A stretch of DNA of 55,076 nucleotides. Source: CAYTPE01 sp964439885 (GTDB lineage Bacteria > Patescibacteriota > Patescibacteriia > Magasanikbacterales > GWA2-37-8). Made by a program: the position numbers and the translations under genes. Shown here one piece after another: positions 26,299 through 34,416 of the stretch. Under the pieces are notes generated by a model. It made no database searches. It had not been told where the DNA came from and saw only the letters and a list, made by a program, of their open reading frames with translations. The stretch spans positions 1-55,076 of the forward strand of contig CAYTPE010000002.1 of the NCBI GenBank assembly GCA_964439885.1, given 5' to 3'. Within the stretch, counting starts at the first letter, position 1. Every line of letters starts with the position of its first letter.

Positions 26299-27021
26299 AT
26301 GCACAACCCTTGGGACAAACTGAGTGAACACTTCAACGGCAACAAAGACTTATCACAAATCGACACCGACGCGGCCGATAACATTCTGATTGCGTGGCCG
26401 CCGATTATTGAACAGATAAACAAATATTTTAATCGTGGCAGCGAAACATCAATTCTCGATTACGGCTGTGGTGCTGGCGCGTTTTGTTACAAACTCTGGT
26501 CGCTGGGGTACAAAAATATTACCGGCATGGATAGTTCGCCTGGCATGATAGAGAAGGCAAAAGAAAATTATGGTGAACACATAAAGTTTATCCTCGGCTC
26601 GGCCGATACTCCCCTGTCCACTCCCAACGTGGACGTGATCACGAGTATCATGGCATTGCAATTTGTGGAGAATGTGGAAGATGCACTTCGCAATTTAACA
26701 AACGTCCTGAGCCCCGGTGGTCTTCTCATTTTTGCCGTGCACAACCCTGCTACCGTACGCGTGTCACTTGAACACGAGCAGTCTATTTTTTCGGATTTTG
26801 ATTCGGTGAACCATCCTACTAAAGGACTTATTCTTCTCGCGGGTCAAGCTATCCCTATTTACATTCGCTCGGCAAGCGAATACGATACGGTCGCATCGAA
26901 TCTTGGCCTTACCAAAGTATTTGAAGACTATCCGCCGTTCACACAAGAGTTTTTGAATCAATATTCCACCGACTTACCATTTGATGTGCCGGAGTATTTG
27001 ATAGTGGGGTACAGGAAATAA
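26299..27021 (+). CDS. class I SAM-dependent methyltransferase
   Basis: The 240-residue protein has the Rossmann motif ILDYGCGAGAFCYKL (about 53-67), the acidic residue of strand 2 in ITGMDSSPGMIEKAKE, VDVITSIMALQFVENVEDAL and the post-motif LSPGGLLIFAVHNP. It belongs to the UbiE/COQ5-like or Methyltransf_11/25 group. The substrate is not evident. It is on the plus strand, divergent from the surface protein gene. A -10-like TACACT lies 9 bases before the ATG, so it may also be leaderless or nearly so. A hairpin terminator follows at once. Confidence 0.85.
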   Translation: MHNPWDKLSEHFNGNKDLSQIDTDAADNILIAWPPIIEQINKYFNRGSETSILDYGCGAGAFCYKLWSLGYKNITGMDSSPGMIEKAKENYGEHIKFILGSADTPLSTPNVDVITSIMALQFVENVEDALRNLTNVLSPGGLLIFAVHNPATVRVSLEHEQSIFSDFDSVNHPTKGLILLAGQAIPIYIRSASEYDTVASNLGLTKVFEDYPPFTQEFLNQYSTDLPFDVPEYLIVGYRK

Positions 27022-27025
27022 AAAT

Positions 27026-27046
27026 CCCACCGGTGAGGTGGTTTTT
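27026..27046 (+). terminator. terminator of the methyltransferase gene
   Basis: CCACC (27027-27031) and GGTGG (27037-27041) with flanking A and T runs, 5 bases after the stop codon. Confidence 0.75.
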
Positions 27047-27052
27047 CATCTG

Positions 27053-27081
27053 TTGACAGCAAAAGAAATCATCTATATATT
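27053..27081 (+). promoter_or_regulatory. consensus promoter of an RNA gene
   Basis: TTGACA (27053-27058), a 17-base spacer, then TATATT (27076-27081). The -35 is a perfect consensus. No ORF follows; the RNA at 27088-27210 does. Confidence 0.8.
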
Positions 27082-27087
27082 TAAATA

Positions 27088-27210
27088 AAAAATATCCCTT
27101 AGCGAAAGGCGAGCAAAGATGTGGGAATTGTCAGACTTAAACCCCCATAAAGGAAGTGGATCTGACCATCCAATCTCTGTCCATCCCGCCCTTCTCTAAA
27201 GGATATTTTT
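27088..27210 (+). ncRNA. structured small RNA of unknown family
   Basis: The segment begins about seven bases after the promoter and is closed by AAAAATATCC (27088-27097) pairing with GGATATTTTT (27201-27210). Inside, GTCAGA (27130-27135) pairs with TCTGAC (27161-27166), extended by ACTT/AAGT (27135-27138 and 27154-27157). GGGA (27123-27126) pairs with TCCC (27184-27187). No reading frame of useful length exists in it. The T-rich tail after 27205 suggests termination on its own closing stem. Length (about 123) is near that of SRP RNA, but the conserved GGAAG/AGCAG SRP loop is absent. It lies in the 524-base stretch between the methyltransferase and groEL. Confidence 0.6.
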
Positions 27211-27344
27211 CTTTTATATTAATTTTGTTTTTTCACCATCACCTTACTGGCTTCTTTTTTTCTAAGTCTACCATACAGGTATTTAGCTATGACGGTAACA
27301 TGTGGATAACTTCACATGTATATATTTAGCACACAACACCGTAC

Positions 27345-27436
27345 TGTCATTCTGAGCACAGCGAAGAATCCCTCTCAATCCACCGCAAACGAGTGAAAGG
27401 GATCCTTCGGACGTCTCCGACAACCTCAGGATGACA
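27345..27436. repeat. palindromic element family 1, intergenic
   Basis: TGTCATTCTGAGCACAGCG on the left, CTCAGGATGACA on the right, internal GAAGAATCCCTC and GGGATCCTTCGG arms, 92 bases. It lies between the RNA gene and the groEL terminator. Confidence 0.85.
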
Positions 27437-27470
27437 ATGGTATGTGTACTGCACATACGTGTGGAAACTT

Positions 27471-27507
27471 AAAAAACCGCCCCAACTTTCGTCGGAGCGG
27501 CTTTCTT
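27471..27507 (-). terminator. groEL terminator
   Basis: On the minus strand the stem GCCGCTCCGAC pairs with GTTGGGGCGG and is followed by TTTTTT. It lies 39 bases past the groEL stop. Confidence 0.85.
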
Positions 27508-27545
27508 TATAGACTTTATGGACTTTACAGACTTTTGACTTTCGA

Positions 27546-29180
27546 TTAGTACATCCCACCCATTCCCCCTCCCATCCCCCCACCCATCGGTGGCATCGGT
27601 TCTTCTTTCTTCGGCAGATCCGTCACAACCGCCTCGGTGGTGAGGAACATGCCGGCAATCGAGGCAGCATTTTGTAGGGCGCTGCGCGTGACTTTCGTCG
27701 GGTCGATGATGCCCCACTTCACCATATCGCCATATTCACCCGTGGCCGCGTTATAGCCGGTGTTGCCGTTTGCCTTCTTCACTTCTTCACATACTACTGC
27801 GCCATCCACACCAGCGTTGCTAGCAATTTGTCGGAGTGGCTCTTCCAGCGCGCGTTTGAGGATATTGATGGCAACGGCTTCTTCTTTTTCGAGAGTAAGG
27901 CTGTCGAGTGCTTTCACCGCGCGGATGAGGGCCACGCCACCACCAGGTACAACACCTTCTTCAACAGCGGCCTTGGTAGCGCCCACGGCGTCTTCGATAC
28001 GGTGTTTCACTTCTTTCATTTCTGTTTCAGTAGCAGCACCTACTTTTATTACTGCCACACCGCCAGCGAGCTTGGCCAAGCGTTCCTGAAGTTTTTCTTT
28101 GTCGAATTCGCTATCTGCTGCTTCGATAGCTTTGCGAATCATGTTTACGCGCTCAGCAACGGCGTTCTTGTCGCCTTTGCCTTCGATGATGGTGGTATTT
28201 TCTTTGGTCGCCACAACTTTGTGCGCGCGGCCAAGATCTTCGATGTCAGCATTTTCGAGTTTGAGGCCGATCTCTTCGGTGATCACGCGGCCACCAGTGA
28301 GCACGGCAATGTCCTGGAGCATTTCTTTGCGGCGGTCGCCAAATCCTGGAGCTTTCACGGCGAGCACGTTGAAGGTGCCGCGGAGTTTGTTGAGAACGAA
28401 CGTTGTCAGCGCTTCACCCTCTACATCTTCGGCAATGATCACGATATCTTTTTTACCAGTCTGTGCAACCTTCTCAAGCAGTGGAAGTACATCGTGGATA
28501 GAAGAAATCTTTTTGTCGGTGAGGAGGATATATGGGTCGTTGTATTCCGCTTCCATGCGGTCGGCGTTGGTAACCATGTAACCAGACACATAACCTTTAT
28601 CAAAGCGCATGCCCTGCACGGTCTCAATCTGCATGCCGAACGATTGAGATTCTTCCACGGTAATCACACCATCTTTGCCAACGGCCTTCATGGCGTCGGC
28701 AATTTGTTTACCGATTTCTTTGTCGTTGGCAGAAATTGCAGCCACATCGGCAATTTCATCTTGTTCCACTGGCTTGGAAATTTTACTTTGGAGTTCTTTC
28801 ACGATGGCATCCACACCTTTATCAAGACCACGCTTGAGCGCGACCGGGTTAGCACCGGCAGTCACGTTCTTGAGGCCTTCGGTGACGATGGCTTGAGCAA
28901 GTACGGTAGCGGTGGTAGTACCATCGCCCACATCATCATTCGTCTTGCTAGCAACTTCTTTCACGAGTTCTACACCAGCATTTTCAAATTTATCTTCGAC
29001 TTCAATTTCTTTAGCTACGGAGACACCGTCTTTCGTAATCGTCGGCGCGCCAAAACCTTTGTCGAGCACCACATTGCGACCCTTGGGGCCGAGGGTAACC
29101 TTGACTACGTTTGCGAGGGTATTGAGACCAGCTACGAGTTTCTTGCGAGCGTCGTCGCTGTAGAGTAATTGTTTTGCCAT
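27546..29180 (-). CDS. groEL: 60 kDa chaperonin GroEL
   Basis: GroEL forms the double-ring ATP-driven folding chamber for non-native proteins. The 544-residue protein is full length: MAKQLLYSDDARKKLVAGLN, the ATP-binding VTLGPKGRNVVLDKGFG and DGTTTATVLAQ, the apical domain, GVVPGGGVALIRA, and the Gly/Met-rich tail ending GGMGGMY. It follows groES, with a 139-base gap that holds a palindromic element. The pair sits under one CIRCE-controlled promoter. Confidence 0.97.
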   Translation of the reverse strand: MAKQLLYSDDARKKLVAGLNTLANVVKVTLGPKGRNVVLDKGFGAPTITKDGVSVAKEIEVEDKFENAGVELVKEVASKTNDDVGDGTTTATVLAQAIVTEGLKNVTAGANPVALKRGLDKGVDAIVKELQSKISKPVEQDEIADVAAISANDKEIGKQIADAMKAVGKDGVITVEESQSFGMQIETVQGMRFDKGYVSGYMVTNADRMEAEYNDPYILLTDKKISSIHDVLPLLEKVAQTGKKDIVIIAEDVEGEALTTFVLNKLRGTFNVLAVKAPGFGDRRKEMLQDIAVLTGGRVITEEIGLKLENADIEDLGRAHKVVATKENTTIIEGKGDKNAVAERVNMIRKAIEAADSEFDKEKLQERLAKLAGGVAVIKVGAATETEMKEVKHRIEDAVGATKAAVEEGVVPGGGVALIRAVKALDSLTLEKEEAVAINILKRALEEPLRQIASNAGVDGAVVCEEVKKANGNTGYNAATGEYGDMVKWGIIDPTKVTRSALQNAASIAGMFLTTEAVVTDLPKKEEPMPPMGGGMGGGMGGMY

Positions 29181-29204
29181 ATTTGTAGGAATTAGGAATT
29201 AAAG

Positions 29205-29312
29205 TGTCATTGCGAGGAGTGAGGAACGAGCGACGTGGCAATCCCCTCGTTTCAAGATTGCTTCTAAAAGCTGGGGGATCGCCACGCTCCCTGCGGTCGC
29301 TCGCGATGACAT
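29205..29312. repeat. palindromic element family 1 between groES and groEL
   Basis: TGTCATTGCGAGGAG on the left and CTCGCGATGACA on the right (108 bases), with GTGGCAATCCCC and GGGGGATCGCCAC arms (caatcccc subtype). The hairpin in the mRNA could change the GroES:GroEL ratio or protect the groEL message. Confidence 0.85.
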
Positions 29313-29319
29313 TTGTTAT

Positions 29320-29613
29320 TTATTTTTCCACCACCGCAATAATCTCCGTTTGTGCCACTATCTTCATGTCTTCATCATCCACCTTCACATCATCACCGCT
29401 CCAGGATTTAAAAATAACGTAATCCCCGACCTTCACATCAAACGTGGTGCGGCTGCCATTATCCAGCAGACGGCCTGGGCCAATGGCGACTACTTCACCT
29501 TCGGCTTTTTTCTTGTCTTCCACGGTATCGGGCAAGACCAAACCAAACGACGTTGTTTCCTCCTTTTTCTTGAGGCGAACCAACACATTTTCGCCAAGTG
29601 GTCTAATAGACAT
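29320..29613 (-). CDS. groES: 10 kDa co-chaperonin GroES
   Basis: GroES caps the GroEL ring. The 97-residue protein has the family start IRPLGENVLVRLKKKEETTS, the mobile loop region TTSFGLVLPDTVEDKKKAEG, the signature GEVVAIGPGRLLDNG and the end VGDYVIFKSWSGDDVKVDDE. It is of normal length and precedes groEL on the same strand. Its leader carries a CIRCE-type operator, so expression is expected to be heat-inducible through HrcA. Confidence 0.96.
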   Translation of the reverse strand: MSIRPLGENVLVRLKKKEETTSFGLVLPDTVEDKKKAEGEVVAIGPGRLLDNGSRTTFDVKVGDYVIFKSWSGDDVKVDDEDMKIVAQTEIIAVVEK

Positions 29614-29693
29614 ATGATTTTTCTCTGGCGAGGAAAATCACTTCTGAGCAACCAAAGTTGCGAGGAAGCGTCCTCTGATTAAAATTATTTAAA

Positions 29694-29714
29694 TGTCATT
29701 CGATCGGAATGACA
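29694..29714. repeat. minimal 21-base copy of family 1 in the groES leader
   Basis: TGTCATTC and GAATGACA arms around GATCG, only the ends of the element. It lies five bases from the CIRCE element. Confidence 0.6.
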
Positions 29715-29718
29715 GATT

Positions 29719-29745
29719 TTATCACTCATAAATAAAGAGTGATAA
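29719..29745 (-). promoter_or_regulatory. CIRCE-type operator (HrcA site) with a symmetric base change
   Basis: TTATCACTC, a 9-base spacer (ATAAATAAA) and GAGTGATAA. The consensus CIRCE element is TTAGCACTC-N9-GAGTGCTAA. Both arms differ from it only at the fourth base, and the change is complementary, so the dyad is perfect. It begins about five bases downstream of the inferred transcription start and precedes groES. Confidence 0.88.
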
Positions 29746-29756
29746 GTGTACTATGC

Positions 29757-29784
29757 ATTGTACCTCAAAAAAATAAGAAGTCAA
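29757..29784 (-). promoter_or_regulatory. groES-groEL promoter
   Basis: On the minus strand TTGACT (29779-29784), a 16-base spacer and TACAAT (29757-29762). The start point would be near 29750, just before CIRCE. The rest of the 285-base gap holds only a small palindrome and the operator. Confidence 0.75.
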
Positions 29785-29898
29785 GAGTGGGTGCTTGGCA
29801 GATTATCCACAACAGGAGCATGGTTATTTTGGCTAAGAATTAAGCCAAAAGGGGCACCCGCAAGTATGATTCCACTATACAAACTCCCCCACTTCGCT

Positions 29899-31338
29899 TT
29901 AAGCTTCGCGGGGCAAGCGAAACACGCGGGCAGAGCTCATAATGATGCCGAGTAGTGCCCCGAACAAAATAATTCCCGAATACAAACTCCACCAATAATG
30001 GTCGAAGACAGAGGTGACGAAGATTGAGATTAAGATTGAGAGAAAAAATTTGTTTTCCTGCCAAAGCAATTTAGTAATATAGTAATATAATAATACTACA
30101 AACAGAACCCCAACGATTCCCGTTTCCGCAAGCGCGAGCACAAACATATTATGCACCGGCTGCAGCTCCCACACCGGCGCTTTGGGATTTTGTTTGGCGA
30201 GCTCAAACGTGTACGCGCCCGGCCCGACGCCGAACAGCCAATGGTGTTTGATAATGGTGAGGGCTTGCGTGTATTGCGTTGTGCGCTCATTAATCGATTT
30301 AGCTTCCAGCCTGCCTTCGCTAAGCGCGCGGGCAGTGAAGAGAGGGTGAAGAGAAAAGAAAAAAATAAGAATAACTGCGATAGAAAAAACAATTTGTTTC
30401 GCCAATTGGCGTAGGGGCGCACGGCTGTGCGCCCAAATCACTGTCAAAATTGTAGCCAAACCCGCTACCGCCCCAATCCACGCGCTGCGAGAAAATGATA
30501 CAATAAGGCCGGAAAGTACAACCATGTTTCCAATAGTCACAAGCAACGCCGCCCGATATTTTTCTGCCTTGAGCAAACTGAGATACAGAATCAACCCCAG
30601 CAGCCAACATACTGCCAAAAACCCGCCCAGAATATTCGGTGAACCAAAACTACCATAAGCGCGCAGCCACCGCTGATCCCCCACTTCGAGGGCGTAGTCC
30701 CCAAGTTGCTTGGCAGAGTGAAACGCCAAGCCGAGCCATTTGTTGGCATCCACTTGCTGAACAAAAAATTGATACAGAGCGAGGAGCGCCTGCACCACGC
30801 CGCCGAGCCAAAACGAAGCAACAAAAGCAGAGCGGTTCGTCACCCCCTCCTTACGAAGGAGGGGGAAGGGGGTGGTTGTCACATCACCGACCCCTCCGTC
30901 CGCCTCGGCGGACACCTCCCCTTCGTAAGGGGAGGGTATCGAAGCTCTCATAACAATAACCACTCCCGCCACCCCCACCGCTTCAACCAAATGTATCGTC
31001 CAATTCAATGACATCCGCCAACTCTGACTCATTACGATCTCCAAAACAAAATATAACAATGTAACAATATAATAATATAATAATTTTTTTCTTTTAAAGA
31101 AAAATTCTCCGCTCCAAATATTTTTTCTTAGTTCAGCATTTCGGAAAAAATAAATAAGTAATAAAATAATAATGACGCCCAAAAGCAATTCCGTGCCGTA
31201 CAAACTTTCGCTGCCATACTCCCAAAAATTCCCGTTGATCGTCGCGGGCGCGTATTGCCAACGGGTTTGCCACGGCAATGCAAACATGAGCAGGCACGTC
31301 AGAGAGAATATTGCTTTTTTTAAATTCGATTTTTTCAT
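29899..31338 (-). CDS. O-antigen ligase-like (Wzy/WaaL) polytopic membrane protein
   Basis: The 479-residue protein has about eleven membrane helices and the Wzy/WaaL pattern (PF04932): GSFGSPNILGGFLAV, VVLSGLIVSFSRSAWIGAVAG, a large outer loop with ERTTQYTQALTIIKHHWLFGVGPGAYTF, and QPVHNMFVLALAETGIVGV. It would join or polymerise surface polysaccharide units at the outer face of the membrane. A family 2 element (30842-30936) is read in frame as IPSPYEGEVSAEADGG and so on in a loop after the fourth helix, and a GATTGAGATTAAG word repeat near 30020 gives FFLSILISIF. The gene sits beside a nucleotidyltransferase-like gene. Confidence 0.82.
   Translation of the reverse strand: MKKSNLKKAIFSLTCLLMFALPWQTRWQYAPATINGNFWEYGSESLYGTELLLGVIIILLLIYFFRNAELRKNIWSGEFFFKRKKLLYYYIVTLLYFVLEIVMSQSWRMSLNWTIHLVEAVGVAGVVIVMRASIPSPYEGEVSAEADGGVGDVTTTPFPLLRKEGVTNRSAFVASFWLGGVVQALLALYQFFVQQVDANKWLGLAFHSAKQLGDYALEVGDQRWLRAYGSFGSPNILGGFLAVCWLLGLILYLSLLKAEKYRAALLVTIGNMVVLSGLIVSFSRSAWIGAVAGLATILTVIWAHSRAPLRQLAKQIVFSIAVILIFFFSLHPLFTARALSEGRLEAKSINERTTQYTQALTIIKHHWLFGVGPGAYTFELAKQNPKAPVWELQPVHNMFVLALAETGIVGVLFVVLLYYYITKLLWQENKFFLSILISIFVTSVFDHYWWSLYSGIILFGALLGIIMSSARVFRLPREA
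30842..30936. repeat. composite family 2 repeat, in frame in the O-antigen ligase gene
   Basis: CCCCTCCTTACGAAGGAGGGG at the left and an inverted CTCCCCTTCGTAAGGGGAGGG at the right, with GTCCGCCTCGGCGGAC as a further palindrome between. Translated without a stop. Confidence 0.75.
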
Positions 31339-31432
31339 GTTTAAATGTTACATTGCTGCACTGTTAGCATTTCATGTACCGGCCTCAACAATTTAACAGT
31401 TTAATAATTTAACCGCTGCTTAATCGGTGATT

Positions 31433-32335
31433 TTAACTTCTCGTAATTCCGAGCCACGCGTCCCTATATTCTGCTCGCCTATCCGTCTCATGAAACTTCA
31501 AAAACCCATCCTCTATCACCACCGCGCTCGAAGTAGGTCTATTTTTCCCAACCGACGTTTTTTTGATATGTCGCAGTTGGATTTTTTTCGCTGCCTTTTC
31601 TAACCAACTACCGACTCGCCCACTCAACAATCGAGCTTTCACACTATGAACTATTGGCTGTGAACTATGAACTTGGACCGCATTCGGCACAAGTGAATGC
31701 ATCCACTCATTCTCCTGAACAATCTGTACTGCTATACCCTCCGGATCCCACACCGGCACCAGCTGCACGAGCCAGTACGCGAGGTAAATATCATCGGCGC
31801 CAAGCGCCACCGATGCCATATTAAGGTGGTCCATGTCGCTGTAGAACGAGAGGCAAAGACGGTCGGTAATATGGTTGCCGTGTCGACGCAATCGTGCCAC
31901 GGACAAAATAAGCGTCACGAGCAATCGCACCCACCACGTGCGGCCAGGGCTTGTGACGATGAACACATCGATATCGCTGCCCATGGTGGCAATGCTCATA
32001 GCCACCGAGTTGCACACGAAAATGGCGCGCAGCCCCGGAATCCAGCGAATGAGTTTTGATCCGAAGAGCGCTCGACGAATTTTTTGTTCGGTATACGCCA
32101 CCGCGCTTTGGCGAATCCACACGTCAGGCGCGTAGCCGGACAAAAAATAAAATCCGTCCGCCTGCGTGAACGCGCTGCCGTGGTAATGTAATAACCACAT
32201 TTTGAATTCATCGTACGACACTGCGCCGGGCTGCCACAGATACGAAAAAAGCTCTTCGCCGGTGAGTGGGTAGTGGAAGAGCGAAAAATAACTCAATGTT
32301 TTGACTACGGCCTTTTCAATATCGATATGCGTCAT
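31433..32335 (-). CDS. nucleotidyltransferase-fold protein
   Basis: The 300-residue protein contains the nucleotidyltransferase motif MGSDIDVFIVTSPG (about 119-132), where the two Asp residues would bind metal, after a helical, winged-helix-like N-terminal region (about 8-90). The region RLLVTLILSVARLRRHG is hydrophobic and could touch a membrane. The C-terminal half is variable; it includes a word-repeat read-through (VHSSQPIVHSVKARLL, from 31641-31672). The family is common beside O-antigen ligases in Patescibacteria, but no reaction has been assigned. The gene stops 94 bases before the ligase gene starts. Confidence 0.65.
   Translation of the reverse strand: MTHIDIEKAVVKTLSYFSLFHYPLTGEELFSYLWQPGAVSYDEFKMWLLHYHGSAFTQADGFYFLSGYAPDVWIRQSAVAYTEQKIRRALFGSKLIRWIPGLRAIFVCNSVAMSIATMGSDIDVFIVTSPGRTWWVRLLVTLILSVARLRRHGNHITDRLCLSFYSDMDHLNMASVALGADDIYLAYWLVQLVPVWDPEGIAVQIVQENEWMHSLVPNAVQVHSSQPIVHSVKARLLSGRVGSWLEKAAKKIQLRHIKKTSVGKNRPTSSAVVIEDGFLKFHETDRRAEYRDAWLGITRS
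31641..31672. repeat. ACTATGAACT word repeat in the nucleotidyltransferase-like gene
   Basis: ACACTATGAACTATTGGCTG and TGAACTATGAACTT, two similar units in tandem, read as VHSSQPIVHS. Confidence 0.45.
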
Positions 32336-32392
32336 GGGCGTAGTATATCAAAAAGATAAATACCCGCCAGAGGGGAGCGCCGCAAAACAAAA

Positions 32393-32410
32393 AAGCCCCG
32401 TGCGGGGCTT
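32393..32410 (-). terminator. terminator of the gene at 32416-33111
   Basis: AAGCCCC-GTGC-GGGGCTT, followed on the minus strand by TTTTTT, six bases past the stop. Confidence 0.88.
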
Positions 32411-32415
32411 ATAGG

Positions 32416-33111
32416 CTATGATGCGGCTTCAGTAGGCTCAGATTTTTTAGGTTCGCCAGGAGCGATGTCTTCACCGTTAAAAAAGAAGAAAAAAGTTTTT
32501 CCTTTAATGTCTACTCGCCAACCAACAAACTGGTTTTCATCGTAATGCCGAATGGCTCCGTCGAGTTGGTGCGAATATGCTGGGCGCGACTTCGCGCCAT
32601 AGCGAGTGAGTTCGGCAAAAATAGCACTTTCATTTTCTTCCCGCGTACCGCTGGTGATCATATAATACTGCTCGGCGCCCGCCACATCTTCCATGCGCGC
32701 CAGAGATGGCGGCACCGCGTCTGCTACCACGAGCAATTTATTTTGATTTTCTATGAGAATATTTTCGATGCGGGCGATATCGGCAAATTCCGCTTTTACA
32801 AATTCCGCCACCTCATGTTCGATAGCCGCCCGGACGATTGGATCAGCCACATCCTCTGAGCGTACGACCGCCTGCGCTGTCAGCTCGGCACGCTTTTCTG
32901 CTTCCATTTCTTTGCGCGCCGTTTCGAGCGCTCCGGAGATGCCAAATTCCTCCGTGAGTCTGCGCACCTTGAGTTCCGCCTCGCCCCGCTCCAGAAAGCG
33001 CGTGTAGCGCCCCGCGGCTACTTCGGGCGCGTAGCTTTCGGTGCCGGGAATTCCTCGAGCGGTTATGGCGACCTCAGTATTATGAGGTTCTCTTTCATAG
33101 TGTTCTACCAT
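32416..33111 (-). CDS. unknown soluble protein
   Basis: A 231-residue protein, helical and acidic in the first 120 residues (EFGISGALETARKEMEAEKR, IEHEVAEFVKAEF) and beta-rich at the end (RHYDENQFVGWRVDIKGK, then five Phe). It has no signal peptide. Its start overlaps the end of the PRC-barrel gene by 17 bases, so the two are translationally linked. The function is unknown. The GKTFFFFFNGED run is notable and may be a single strand or an error-free homopolymer. Confidence 0.7.
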   Translation of the reverse strand: MVEHYEREPHNTEVAITARGIPGTESYAPEVAAGRYTRFLERGEAELKVRRLTEEFGISGALETARKEMEAEKRAELTAQAVVRSEDVADPIVRAAIEHEVAEFVKAEFADIARIENILIENQNKLLVVADAVPPSLARMEDVAGAEQYYMITSGTREENESAIFAELTRYGAKSRPAYSHQLDGAIRHYDENQFVGWRVDIKGKTFFFFFNGEDIAPGEPKKSEPTEAAS

Positions 33112-33418
33112 AAGTTTTTGTTAGCTGGGTAGGAGTAACTCCTTCCACTGGCGCGGCGGGTGGAGCGTCGCCTTTGGCTATTTTAAATTCCGGATCGGTG
33201 ACAATAGCATCCACCACAATGATTTTCTCCGCATCAATCGATTGGATTTGCACCGGCGCCACCCAGTAATAATCTTTACCGAGAATGCCGTGTTCCACAA
33301 TATAATGTCGAATCGCGTGCGTCTCCACATCTATTTCTAAATCATGCACAGTGCCCACTTTGACACCGGACTGGGTGAAGACAGGAAGTTTTGTGAGTTG
33401 ATGAAGGCTGATGTACAT
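33095..33418 (-). CDS. PRC-barrel domain protein
   Basis: This 107-residue protein has the beta-barrel pattern of PRC-barrel domains (PF05239): LHQLTKLPVFTQSGVKVGTV, HDLEIDVETHAIRHYIVE and YYWVAPVQIQSIDAEKIIVV. Such domains occur in RimM, photosynthetic reaction centre H subunit and stand-alone adaptors. This one stands alone. It overlaps the next gene by 17 bases and follows yidC by 149 bases of AT-rich, non-coding sequence. Confidence 0.85.
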   Translation of the reverse strand: MYISLHQLTKLPVFTQSGVKVGTVHDLEIDVETHAIRHYIVEHGILGKDYYWVAPVQIQSIDAEKIIVVDAIVTDPEFKIAKGDAPPAAPVEGVTPTQLTKTYGRTL

Positions 33419-33567
33419 AGGGAGATACAGACCTAAACCCTCATTTTCTAAACTCTAAACAAATATGAATGTTCAAATATCGTAAAATGTGAACATGAAT
33501 GATTTTTGAAATTTAGTTATTCGAACTGGTTTAGTATTGAGTGTTTAGATTTGAGAGCTTATACTCA

Positions 33568-34338
33568 CTATTTGACGATCTGCCCTTCGATTACTGTCGG
33601 TTTGGCGTCGTTTTTATCTTTATGCCGGAACAAAATATACTGCTGGCCAACCATGAGCAGTGTGGTGAGCAGCCAGTAGAGTGTGAGGCCGGCCGGGAAT
33701 CCAATACCGACTACAGCAGTGATTATGGGCATTGTATACATCATTTGCTTATTCATGGTGGCAAGCATGTCTTCGTCCTTGGCACCTTTGGCTTTATCCG
33801 CCGCGGCCGGCGGGTTCTTGCGGCTGAGCATGCGGGTTTGCACGAACTGGGCGGCACCAGCCAACACTGCGAGCACAATGCTCCGTTTACTCAAATCGAA
33901 CACACTAAGTGAGATAGGATTCACTGTGCCGGGGTTATGCACGAACGGATAGAGATTTTGTGCCAAATTGGTGGAAGCAAGCCCATCGCGTAGTACGTAG
34001 AAAAGAGCGATGAGAATGGGAAGCTGCAAAAGCATGGGCAAGCACGAAGCAAGCGGGTTGACCTTATTATTTTTATACAGCTCCATGGTGGCCTGCGCCT
34101 GCTTTTGTTTATCGTCCGGGAATTGCCGTTTGATCTCTTCCAATTTCGGCTGCATTTCTTGCAGCGACTTTTGCGATTTAATCGAGGCGGAGGTGAGTGG
34201 GTACAGAATAAGCCGAATGAGGATGGTGATGAGCAAAATGACGACACCTACATCATGATACGGTATCACGTTGTAGATACCGATAAACAGATTGAAGATT
34301 GGTTGATACAAAACGACGTGAAAAATATTTCCGAGCAT
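33568..34338 (-). CDS. yidC: membrane protein insertase YidC/Oxa1
   Basis: YidC inserts and folds inner-membrane proteins, with or without SecYEG. ATG 34338 (MLGNIFHVVLYQPIFNLFIG) was chosen over a TTG seven codons upstream. The 256-residue protein lacks the large periplasmic domain of Gram-negative YidC and resembles the short Gram-positive/patescibacterial form. The first core helix holds the conserved positive residue (ITILIRLILYPLTSASIKSQ), followed by the cytoplasmic hairpin (KSLQEMQPKLEEIKRQFPDD), then PLASCLPMLLQLPILIALFY, and VGIGFPAGLTLYWLLTTLLM. It lies downstream of nusA with 78 bases between. Confidence 0.93.
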   Translation of the reverse strand: MLGNIFHVVLYQPIFNLFIGIYNVIPYHDVGVVILLITILIRLILYPLTSASIKSQKSLQEMQPKLEEIKRQFPDDKQKQAQATMELYKNNKVNPLASCLPMLLQLPILIALFYVLRDGLASTNLAQNLYPFVHNPGTVNPISLSVFDLSKRSIVLAVLAGAAQFVQTRMLSRKNPPAAADKAKGAKDEDMLATMNKQMMYTMPIITAVVGIGFPAGLTLYWLLTTLLMVGQQYILFRHKDKNDAKPTVIEGQIVK

Positions 34339-34416
34339 AAGAGAATAGTCGCGTGCCAACGCGCGATGAAGAACAGTGTGACTGCTACATAATTGCGCGT
34401 TGAAGATTAAATTATT

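Noticed and set aside
27088..27210. SRP RNA, 6S RNA or tmRNA
   Set aside because: The SRP loop (GGAA tetraloop with the CAGG/AGCAG asymmetric loop) is absent, the length is below that of 6S or tmRNA, and no tag-peptide frame is present.
27828..29168. 446-codon plus-strand reading frame over groEL
   Set aside because: It is an antisense shadow of the conserved groEL gene. Its composition (Phe and His rich) is what the complement of groEL codons gives.
29119..29241. small minus-strand reading frames before groEL
   Set aside because: They read into the palindromic element and have no conserved motif or ribosome binding site.
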